A stretch of DNA of 64,000 bases from Clostridia bacterium UC5.1-1E11. Its GTDB lineage: Bacteria > Bacillota > Clostridia > Oscillospirales > Acutalibacteraceae. A model generated the notes under the pieces. It was given only the letters and a program-made list of their open reading frames with translations. It made no database searches and was not told the origin of the DNA. A program made the translations under genes and the position numbers. This document shows, one piece after another, positions 55,019 to 63,584 of this stretch. Every line of letters begins with the position of its first letter. The first letter of the stretch is position 1. The stretch lies in contig BCAA01000005.1 of the NCBI GenBank assembly GCA_001305115.1, forward strand, positions 1-64,000, written 5' to 3'.

Positions 55019-55813
55019 ATGTTAATAGATGCACATATCCATATGTTTTCAGAAAAAATTGCGCAAAAGGCGCTGACCAATCTTTCCAATATCTGCAAAA
55101 GTCCCTACTTTACAAACGGTACTCTCACTGATACAAAAGAAAAATTACAAGATTGGGGGGTCGATGCCGCTATAGCAATGAATATTGCCACTAAGCCAAG
55201 TCAACAGACGATCGTCAACAACTGGGCTGCATCCATTGACGACCCTGTGATCTATCGTTTCGGATCCGTACATCCAGATGCTCCGGATGCACTGGATGAG
55301 CTACAGCGGATCAAGGATCTCGGTTTGTACGGTGTAAAGCTACATCCCGACTATCAGGATTTTTTTATTGATGATCCCAAAATGTTTCCCATTTACGATG
55401 CCATCTCTTCTCTTGAATTGCCGGTAACCTTCCATACCGGTTGGGACCCTCTCTCTCCCAATCAGGTCCACGCGACACCACAGGCTGTTGCCAAGGTGGT
55501 CAAGCAGTTTCCACATATGACAATGATCGCCGCACACATGGGAGGGATGGCCCGTTATCAGGAAGCAGAAGAATTTGTGGCGGGCTTGCCGTTATTCATC
55601 GATACCGCGATGTCCGCCCGCCTATGTTCTCCGGAACAATTCGAACGCCTTGTGTCCAAACATGGTTCTGAACAGGTTTTGTTCGCCAGCGATTGTCCCT
55701 GGAGCCGTTCCTGTGATGAATTTGCATTCATTGAGCGAACACATCTCTCCGATCGTGAAAAAGAAAATATTTATTTTAAAAATGCTCAGCGTCTGTTAGG
55801 GCTGACCCCCTGA
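55019..55813 (+). CDS. Amidohydrolase family protein (TatD/ACMSD-like metal hydrolase)
   Basis: 264 residues. Metal ligands: DAHIHMF (HxH) at the N-terminus, His in FHTGWDP, His in IAAHMGGMARYQEAE and Asp in FASDCPWS near residue 220. GVKLHPDYQDF matches amidohydrolase_2 proteins. Substrate unknown. CAGGAG lies 7 bases upstream of the ATG. Confidence 0.88.
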   Translation: MLIDAHIHMFSEKIAQKALTNLSNICKSPYFTNGTLTDTKEKLQDWGVDAAIAMNIATKPSQQTIVNNWAASIDDPVIYRFGSVHPDAPDALDELQRIKDLGLYGVKLHPDYQDFFIDDPKMFPIYDAISSLELPVTFHTGWDPLSPNQVHATPQAVAKVVKQFPHMTMIAAHMGGMARYQEAEEFVAGLPLFIDTAMSARLCSPEQFERLVSKHGSEQVLFASDCPWSRSCDEFAFIERTHLSDREKENIYFKNAQRLLGLTP

Positions 55814-55834
55814 TATTTCATTGTTTTTTACATT

Positions 55835-55979
55835 CATCGGCAAACTGAAGCTTTTCAAACGGAAAACGGTCGAGCAGCTAGTCCGTATTTAGAAGCCTTG
55901 GCTTTCACCAGGGGGCATCCTTTCCCAGTTTTCTCCTCTATCGATTTTGTCTGAACCCATCCAGTTTGCCGATGTTTTT
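55835..55979 (+). ncRNA. Possible structured RNA closed by a 13-bp stem and ended by a U-tract
   Basis: CATCGGCAAACTG (55835-55847) is the perfect complement of CAGTTTGCCGATG (55962-55974), 114 bases apart, and TTTTT (55975-55979) follows the right arm. The interior has no ORF. It could be a long terminator of the amidohydrolase gene, a small RNA or a remnant element. Confidence 0.4.
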
Positions 55980-56392
55980 CCTATTATCAAAGGTACATAG
56001 TCATGGATTCCTGTTAAACTGTGGGCTTGTGAACGAGCCATTAGGGTTTCCTATTGGCAAATCCTCTCCAATAAATTCCCTCGCATTTGCAGTTCCACAA
56101 TCCCCATAAACGGAAGGTTTTATGTACCAGCGCAGAAGCCTTTTGATATGAGACGATTGCTGTTGATTTGTCACATTGCCTGGACGCGTAGGGGCTCTTA
56201 TTCTCTCCAGCAGAGCTATGGGTCCCCCTTTGGGTATGTGCCAAACTGTTGGACTTACTATACCTCTACCTTTCTTGTTGCAATAGGACTTAACAACCCT
56301 ATTATAGTGTTTGGTGAGTTTTTGCATGACCGTGTATCTCACATCCGTATCCAGGGTTCTCTGTTTCCCTCCGCTCAACTGTATAAGGGCTT
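55980..56392 (-). other. Orphan region with an unrecognised 125-codon minus-strand frame (56001-56378)
   Basis: No known gene was recognised. The minus-strand frame would encode a basic protein with RWYIKPSVYGDCGTANAREF and no signal peptide or known motif. Its start lacks a clear ribosome binding site, although an internal ATG (MQKLTKHY) exists. It could be a degraded gene or conserved non-coding sequence. Confidence 0.3.
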
Positions 56393-56447
56393 AAATAGAA
56401 ACAGACAAGCTGAAATGAAATTTGTTTCAGCTTGTCTGTTTCTATTT
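56393..56447. terminator. Long bidirectional terminator
   Basis: AAATAGAAACAGACAAGCTG pairs with CAGCTTGTCTGTTTCTATTT, 20 or more perfect base pairs with a 9-base loop, ending the pseudokinase gene on the minus strand. Confidence 0.9.
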
Positions 56448-56454
56448 TCCATTT

Positions 56455-58191
56455 TTATTCTACAAGTGAAATCGAAGCATCTTGCTGAGAAGATGTTTCC
56501 GATGATTCAGCAGACAGTAACTCCGGGTTTTCTGGCCCTTCGCTGATTACGATCACAACCTGGGCCCCATAAGGAAGTTCCTCTCCCTCTTCCTTGCCCT
56601 GATAGCCAATTGCATAACCCGCTGGTATCGTATCGCTGTACGCTTCCGCCTTCGTTGGGACAAATCCCGCAGCTGTGACCGTTGTCGAGGCGTCTGCAAG
56701 CGTTTTTCCGATAATTGAGGGAAGCGCTCGAATCTCCGGCCCTTTGCTTACCACTACAACGATGGAGCCTCCCCGATCCATCTCCTCGCCGGGGGCAGGC
56801 GATTGTGAGATCACTTCCCCCTCTGGAACTGCATCGCTGAACTCCTCCGATGAACGGAGAATTTGATAATCTGCACCAGAAGAGGTGACCTCTACCAAAG
56901 ACGCATAGCTTTGACCAACCAGATTCGGCGCCTCCATCTTTTCATTCTGCAAGGCGGAATCGCCGGGACTCATCCGCAACATTGCCGCTTCTTCGCTGTT
57001 GTTTGAAGCAACGGGATCACTGGACTCCGTCTCCATATCAACTTCGGCAGAAACCTGGCTTTGTGAAAAAGGTCCTCCATAGGAAAGCCAAAGCACTCCA
57101 ACCGCTGTGAAAAGAACCAACGCCAACACACAGGGAACCAACACCCACGCAGCAGTATGCTCCTTCTTCTTAGGAGGCTCCGTAGGTTCCATTCCTCCCA
57201 AAAGTTCAGGCCCTTCGATCGTGGCTGTAATAGTCGGAGCAGCGGAAAGTTCCGCACGCAAACGTTCAAAAGTAGATGTACGTTTATCCGGCATCACCTG
57301 TAATGCGTTTGCCAACGCAGTCACCACATGCGGAGGAATTGTCCGCAAAATATTGGTGGGGATCAACAGCCGTGGGTCTGTGCGCCGTTTAAGCGCATCC
57401 TGTGGCAGCTCTCCAGTCAAAGCAAAGAAAAGCGAAGCTGCAAACCCGTAGACATCCGTCGACTCATCCGGCACGTATCCCATCACATACTGCTCTATAG
57501 CTGCACACCCCGGCGTCAGGTCAGCGGGCAAATCGGCGTCTGCCCTTCGAACTGCTGCAATGGAAAAGCTCCCTAAAACCATTCTCCCATCCTTGAGAAT
57601 GCGCAATGTATCCGGAGAAATTCCTAAATGGCTGACCTTGGCCGCATGCATGGTACTTAGTGCGGAAAGAACCGGCATAAAGAGCTGCCGCGCAGCATTC
57701 CAATTGAGATTTCCTCCACTGCGCTCCACATAATAGCGAAGAGGGATGCTTTCATGCCACTCCGATACCGTATAGGCTGTGTGGTTCTCTTCAAAAATGT
57801 CATAGATCTGTATAATCGTAGACAACTCCCGCAAATGAGCAATCTCACGAGCGCAACTTAAAAAATCCGCCAAGTATTCATTGAAGGCCACTTCGTTCCC
57901 TGATTGGACTCGAATTTCGGCTTCTCCTTCCACACGTTCGCACAAACTCTGTGGAAAAAACTCTCGCAGTTCTACAGGAATACGCAATACCATATCATAT
58001 CCAATATAGGTCATGCCTTCACCATTGTTGGTTTTCACGCACCCAACAATATATCGATCCTGCAATACAGCCCGCAGAGGCAAAGCATGCGGCGCCTGTG
58101 GCTCACCGGCCTGGCAGCCGCAATTGGGACATTCACTTTTTCCGGCTGTATCAGACATACAGTTCATGCACAGGTTCTCGTAACCAGCCAT
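56455..58191 (-). CDS. Zinc-ribbon, Ser/Thr protein pseudokinase-like protein with two PASTA domains
   Basis: 578 residues. Order: zinc ribbon CMNC/CPNCGC (8-26), kinase-like domain about 40-310, one membrane span (AWVLVPCVLALVLFTAVGVLW, near 350), then extracellular PASTA repeats (LVGQSYASLVEV... and IIGKTLADASTTV...) and a Ser-rich tail. The Gly-rich loop is partly kept (NNGEGMTYIGYD), but the ATP lysine is Arg (VELREFFP), HRD is HLG (SHLGISPDTL) and DFG is GSF. Active kinase is therefore unlikely. PASTA domains bind peptidoglycan or lipid II, so it may be an envelope sensor or scaffold. Start at 58191 after GGAGGA. Confidence 0.85.
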   Translation of the reverse strand: MAGYENLCMNCMSDTAGKSECPNCGCQAGEPQAPHALPLRAVLQDRYIVGCVKTNNGEGMTYIGYDMVLRIPVELREFFPQSLCERVEGEAEIRVQSGNEVAFNEYLADFLSCAREIAHLRELSTIIQIYDIFEENHTAYTVSEWHESIPLRYYVERSGGNLNWNAARQLFMPVLSALSTMHAAKVSHLGISPDTLRILKDGRMVLGSFSIAAVRRADADLPADLTPGCAAIEQYVMGYVPDESTDVYGFAASLFFALTGELPQDALKRRTDPRLLIPTNILRTIPPHVVTALANALQVMPDKRTSTFERLRAELSAAPTITATIEGPELLGGMEPTEPPKKKEHTAAWVLVPCVLALVLFTAVGVLWLSYGGPFSQSQVSAEVDMETESSDPVASNNSEEAAMLRMSPGDSALQNEKMEAPNLVGQSYASLVEVTSSGADYQILRSSEEFSDAVPEGEVISQSPAPGEEMDRGGSIVVVVSKGPEIRALPSIIGKTLADASTTVTAAGFVPTKAEAYSDTIPAGYAIGYQGKEEGEELPYGAQVVIVISEGPENPELLSAESSETSSQQDASISLVE

Positions 58192-58359
58192 GTCGTTTCC
58201 TCCACTTTTCACGAAACCGCATGGGCGGGCAGCCAAACATTGCCGCCCGGTCTTTCATCCCCTTCAACTGTTTGTTGAGAAAGATTTACGGAAAGGTTTT
58301 AACCCATCCCAACGGTTCCTAAACTTTATACCATCTATTGTTGCTGAAAGAAACCGTTT

Positions 58360-59106
58360 TTATTCCTCGTCGTCTTCGTCTGCGTTCTCCCAGTTGTGCC
58401 ACACATTCTGCACATCGTCGTTGTCCTCTAAAGCATCCAGCAGACGGCGCATCTTCGTGATCGCATCTTCATCCGTTAACGTCGTATAGGTGCTGGGCAC
58501 CATCTCCACCTCAGCCGAAACGAATTCATAGCCCTTCTGCGTCAAATCGTCCAATACGCCACTGAAGTCATCCGGCTCGGTATAAATCTCAAATACATCC
58601 TCGTCTGCCTGGAAATCCGCAGCGCCCGCCTCGAGGCAATCCTCCATTACCTTGTCCTCTTCCAGTCCCTCGCGCTCAATTACCAGCACGCCCTTCTGGG
58701 AAAACATAAAGGAAACGCAACCGCTCGTGCCCAGGTTTCCGCCAAATTTGTCAAAATAATGGCGCACATCTCCCGCTGTACGATTGCGATTATCTGTCAG
58801 AGTCTCCACAATGACAGCAATACCGCTCGGACCATACCCCTCGTATGTAATGTTCTCGTATTTGGAGTCGTCCCCTTCTCCCGCTGCCTTTTTGATGATA
58901 CGCTCAATATTTTCATTCGGTACGTTGGCCGCCTTTGCCTTTGCAATGCAATCCTTCAATTTGGAATTGGAAGCCGGGTCTGGGCCACCGCCCTCTTTCA
59001 CTGCCACAGCCAGCTCGCGGCCGATCTTTGTAAAGATCTTTGCCTTTGCACCGTCTGTCTTCTCCTTTTTCCGTTTGATGTTGTTCCACTTCGAATGGCC
59101 TGACAT
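58360..59106 (-). CDS. YebC/PmpR family protein
   Basis: 248 residues. SGHSKWNNIKRKKEKTDGAKAK at the N-terminus (core GHSKWNNIKRKK), then YEGYGPSGIAVIVETLTDN, and the acidic C-terminal EDNDDVQNVWHNW. YebC proteins were annotated as transcription regulators; recent work links some to relieving ribosome stalling at prolines. Single gene with AGGAGG upstream. Confidence 0.95.
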   Translation of the reverse strand: MSGHSKWNNIKRKKEKTDGAKAKIFTKIGRELAVAVKEGGGPDPASNSKLKDCIAKAKAANVPNENIERIIKKAAGEGDDSKYENITYEGYGPSGIAVIVETLTDNRNRTAGDVRHYFDKFGGNLGTSGCVSFMFSQKGVLVIEREGLEEDKVMEDCLEAGAADFQADEDVFEIYTEPDDFSGVLDDLTQKGYEFVSAEVEMVPSTYTTLTDEDAITKMRRLLDALEDNDDVQNVWHNWENADEDDEE

Positions 59107-59291
59107 AGCAAATCCTCCTGCTTCTTCAAAATGGCTGGCAAGAAAACCGCCTTCCTTAAGAAGGCTTCCAGCCCATTATGTTTTACACGTTTACAATACT
59201 TTTTATCATATCATATTTTTCCCTATCTGACAAGATATTCACAACTGATGAAGGAATTCTATCCATAGGATTTGAGAACAAAACCCATCCT

Positions 59292-60428
59292 TTATATCAG
59301 CGTCCTACCATCACAATACTTGCATTCTAACATATCGCCTGCGGCAAAAAAGAGTCTGGGCAGATAGGGCTCTGTTTTAGTAATACACTTTGAATTGGAA
59401 CATTCCACAGGATGGGAGGATTGGGTCGGCGGCTTTTTACGCTTATACTGGGGATTCATCAACATGCTGAAAATCAGTGCCATGCGTGCATACATACCAT
59501 AGACTGTCTGCTTGAAATATGCCGCACGTGGGTCGTCGTCCACATCCGGCGTGATTTCATCCACACGCGGCAACGGATGCAGCACCTTTAAATCCTTTTT
59601 ACCCATATTCAGCTTTTCCCGGTCCAACACATAGACGCCTTTTTGCGCTTCATACTGCTCCCGGCTGGCAAAACGTTCCTGTTGAATGCGCGTCATATAA
59701 AGTACGTCCAACATCGGCATGGCCTCGCTCAGGCTTGGAACCTCCACATATTTACAGCCCGCGGCATTCATAAAGTCCTTCACATAATTGGGCAGGGCCA
59801 ATTCCGGGGTTGAGATCAGTACAAAGGAGTTGTTGTGATACCTCGTCATGGTTTTAATCAGCGAATGCACGGTACGTCCATACTTGAGATCGCCACAGAG
59901 ACCGATACAAAGGTTGTCCAGCCTTCCCTTTTCATTATATAAGGTAACCAGATCGGTCAATGTTTGCGTCGGATGCAGGTGCCCTCCATCCCCCGCATTG
60001 ATTACTGGAACACGCGAATACATCGCTCCAGCCTCTGCTGCCCCCTCCAACGGATGGCGGATCACCAAAATATCCGCATAACCACTCACCACGGTCACGG
60101 TATCCTTCAAGCTCTCCCCCTTGCTGACAGAGGAACTCTGAGGATTGTCAAAGCCGATGACCTCGCCCCCTAGGCGGAGCATCGCTGTCTGAAAAGACAT
60201 CTTGGTCCGGGTGGAGGGTTCATAGAACAAGGTCGCCATGATCTTTCCACGGCACGATTCGCAGTATTCCTTTGGATAATTTCGGATCTGATTGGCCAGC
60301 GCGATCATTTCCCCGATTTCTGCTAAGCTGGATTGATCCAGATCAATCATATTGCTGATCTGTACAATACCACCTAGTTTGCTGAGTTTGACTTCACCGC
60401 GCAATTTGCTGATATCCAAGCATACCAC
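59292..60428 (-). CDS. pyrB: Aspartate carbamoyltransferase with C-terminal PyrI-type zinc domain
   Basis: 378 residues. Catalytic chain: FYEPSTRTKMSFQTAM (carbamoyl-phosphate loop), SVSKGESLKDT, HPTQTLTDLVTLY and VLHPLPRVDEI. After about residue 310 comes an extension with CSNSKC and CKYC, spaced C-x4-C...C-x2-C exactly as in the zinc domain of the E. coli regulatory chain PyrI. The allosteric nucleotide domain of PyrI is absent. It makes carbamoyl aspartate in pyrimidine synthesis. The start at 60428 is GTG. An ATG at 60350 nearer the usual N-terminus lacks a good ribosome binding site. Confidence 0.93.
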   Translation of the reverse strand: MVCLDISKLRGEVKLSKLGGIVQISNMIDLDQSSLAEIGEMIALANQIRNYPKEYCESCRGKIMATLFYEPSTRTKMSFQTAMLRLGGEVIGFDNPQSSSVSKGESLKDTVTVVSGYADILVIRHPLEGAAEAGAMYSRVPVINAGDGGHLHPTQTLTDLVTLYNEKGRLDNLCIGLCGDLKYGRTVHSLIKTMTRYHNNSFVLISTPELALPNYVKDFMNAAGCKYVEVPSLSEAMPMLDVLYMTRIQQERFASREQYEAQKGVYVLDREKLNMGKKDLKVLHPLPRVDEITPDVDDDPRAAYFKQTVYGMYARMALIFSMLMNPQYKRKKPPTQSSHPVECSNSKCITKTEPYLPRLFFAAGDMLECKYCDGRTLI

Positions 60429-60540
60429 CCCATTCTTATTTTTACCATTCTATCACCCTTTCCCGTATTTTACAAGCGTCTTCCCGTCAAAGCGCACAGC
60501 ATGGCCAGATATTGACAGGCCGAATTTCACAGAACGTCTC

Positions 60541-60569
60541 TTGACAATTCCCCTGCTTTTTCGTAAAAT
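60541..60569 (+). promoter_or_regulatory. Promoter of the dehydratase-activase operon
   Basis: TTGACA (60541-60546), 17 bp, TAAAAT (60564-60569), giving a leader of about 90 nt. Confidence 0.75.
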
Positions 60570-60668
60570 GTGTTATCAGATATTTAATATAGTTAACATT
60601 TTCACGAGTGGTAGCCGCATGGAGACTGTGGCTACAAAGCGGCTAAAAAGCCAGAAGAGGGTGTCATA

Positions 60669-63561
60669 TTGAAAGTCGGTTTAGACGTCGGTTCCACCAC
60701 TATAAAGTGTGTCGTTCTCGACGACCAGAACAATATCGTTTATAAGTCCTATGAACGCCATCTTTCACAGATTACGGAGAAGATGAGCGAATTGCTCACC
60801 AAAATACGCGATGAGGTCATCCATGGCGAAGAAGCGCAAATCACCGTCTCCGGTTCTGCTGGAATGGGAGTTGCGGAAACCTGCAACCTCCCCTTTATGC
60901 AAGAGGTGTATGCTACACGCATCGCCATCGGAAAGCTGATTCCGAATGCAGATGTCATCATTGAATTGGGTGGCGAGGATGCCAAGATCCTCTTTTTATC
61001 CGGCGGAATGGAGGTCCGCATGAACGGTTCCTGTGCCGGCGGTACCGGAGCATTCATCGACCAGATGGCCACCTTGCTGAATATCTCCCTAGATGAGATG
61101 AACGAGCTTGCCGCTCAATATGAAAAAATTTACACCATTGCCTCCCGATGCGGCGTATTTGCCAAGTCGGATATTCAGCCACTTCTGAATCAAGGGGCGC
61201 GTAAGAGCGATATTTCTGCCAGTATTTTTGCCGCCGTGGCCAACCAGACGATCGCTGGCCTCGCTCAAGGACGGCAAATCAAGGGCAATGTAGTCTATTT
61301 GGGTGGACCTCTTACCTTTTTATCCGGGCTACGCGATGCATTTGACGCCGCGTTGAAGGTAAAAGGGCTTTGTCCGGAGAATTCTTTGTACTATGTAGCG
61401 CTCGGCGCCGCCTTCAGCAGCGCAACCTCTATTGATCTGGAAACGGCTTTGGCGAATATTGCCAACTATGGAACCAAGGCGGCGTTTTTATCCATTGACC
61501 CTCTGTTCAACGGCCAAGAGGAGTATGAAGCATTCCGGAAACGCCATGAAGCGTGCCAAGCACAACGGGGGGACATTTCCACGTATACGGGGGAAGCCTA
61601 TCTCGGTGTAGACGCCGGTTCAACGACGGTAAAGACAGTCTTGCTGGGAAAAGACGGCGAAATTCTGGATTCTATGTATCAGAGCAATTCTGGTAATCCA
61701 GTGCCAATTATCCGGGAATATCTATTGAAACTATACCACGATCATCCCCATATAAAAATTCGCTCTTCTGCGGTCACTGGTTACGGAGAAGAACTTTTAA
61801 AAAATGCCTTTGGTATCGATTGGGGAATCGTGGAAACCGTCGCACACTTTACAGCCGCCAAGCATTTTCTTCCCGATGTCGATTTTGTCATTGATATCGG
61901 TGGACAGGACATGAAGTGCTTTAAAATCCGGAAAGGCGCTATTGACAACATCTTCTTAAATGAAGCCTGTTCCTCCGGCTGCGGTTCCTTCCTGCAAACT
62001 TTTGCCAATACTTTGGGTTATAGTATCCAGGATTTTGCAAAGCTCGGTCTATTCGCAAAGCATCCGGTAGACCTGGGTTCCCGCTGCACAGTCTTTATGA
62101 ATTCGTCGGTCAAGCAGGCACAAAAAGACGGTGCAACGACAGAGGATATATCCGCAGGCCTTTCCGTCAGTGTGGTCAAAAATGCAATTTATAAGGTTAT
62201 CCGCGCTTCTTCTGCGGAAGAATTGGGAAAGAACATCGTTGTTCAGGGAGGGACATTCCTGAACGACGCGGTTCTGCGTGTCTTCGAAAAGGAACTCGGC
62301 GTCAATGTGGTTCGCCCGGACATCTCCGGACTGATGGGTGCGTATGGCGCAGCGCTTTATTCTATGAAAAAGCGGGAAAGCCAGCTCGCTGCTCTCGTTA
62401 GAAGAACTGGAAAACTTTACACACGAGGTCCGCGTAACTTTCTGCGGACTGTGCAACAATCATTGCCGTCTGACCATCAATGTCTTTGGTGGAAACCGCC
62501 GTTTCATCGGCGGCAACCGCTGTGAAAAGCCTGTAACAAAACGGGCCAACACAAGCGAACAAAATATGTATGCCTTTAAGTTGGAAACCCTTCGTTCCTA
62601 CCATCCACAGGAGGGACCTCGCGGAAAGATCGGTCTTCCTATGGGATTAAACTTATATGAACTGCTGCCATTCTGGCACACCTTCTTTACAAAGCTTGGA
62701 TTTGAGGTTGTCACCTCCCCCCTTTCCTCTCGTGAATTATATATCCGGGGACAGAGTACCATTCCGAGCGATACCGTCTGTTTCCCTGCTAAACTGATGC
62801 ATGGACATGTCGATGCATTGATTGAGCGTGGCATTCAGACGATTTTCTATCCGTGTATGTCCTACAATTTTGATGAGAAGTTGGGAGACAACCACTACAA
62901 TTGTCCAGTTGTAGCTTATTATCCTGAGGTAATCGCAGCCAATATGGCAGACTTGCGCGGATTAAACTTTATCCATGATTATGTTGGGATTCACCGAAAG
63001 CGTGATTTTCCCAAGAAAATGCATGCCATTTTAGCCCAATATTTTGAGGGGATTTCCTTATCCGAGGTAAAGCAAGCAGCCAAGGCCGCTTATGCGGAGT
63101 ATGATGCATATATGCAGAAAATCCGCAATAAGGGCGATGAGATGATTGCACAGGCACGTGCTGAGGGCAAGCCAATCATTATTCTAAGCGGCCGCCCGTA
63201 CCACTTGGACCCGGAAATCAATCATGGCATTGACAAGCTCATCACCAGTTTGGGCGCCGCCGTCATTTCGGAGGATGTCATCAGCGCCAAAGAAACAAAA
63301 TTTCCAGTTGGTGTTCTAAACCAGTGGACGTATCATGCGCGTTTGTATGCGGCTGCCGAATACATCGGCAACCAAAAGGATATGAATCTTGTACAGCTTG
63401 TCTCCTTTGGCTGTGGTGTGGACGCCATCACGACGGATGAAGTACGCAGTATTTTGGAATCCCACGGAAAGATTTATACGCAGATTAAGATTGACGAAAT
63501 CACGAACCTTGGCGCAGTGAAAATTCGACTGCGCAGCCTGTTCGCCGCTCTGGAGGGCTAG
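60669..63561 (+). CDS. Acyl-CoA dehydratase activase (BadF/BadG/HgdC) fused to a COG3580-like domain, frame break near 62391-62397
   Basis: Reconstructed length is 963 residues. Two ASKHA activase modules: first DVGSTTIKCVVL, GGEDAKILF, NGSCAGGTGAFIDQMA and SRCGVFAKSD; second GVDAGSTTVKTVLLG, DIGGQDMKCF, NEACSSGCGSFLQTF and GSRCTVFMNSS. These bind ATP and a bridging [4Fe-4S]. The C-terminal part (from 62566) has FCGLCNNHCRLTI, SDTVCFPAKLMHGHV and LSGRPYHLDPEINHG, as in COG3580. The shift from frame 0 to frame 1 between 62391 and 62397 implies one extra base. The start is TTG at 60669 after GAGGGTG. It likely activates a 2-hydroxyacyl-CoA dehydratase by ATP-driven electron transfer; the substrate is unknown. 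Confidence 0.9.
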
Positions 63562-63584
63562 GACCCATCCGAAAGGAGAATACA

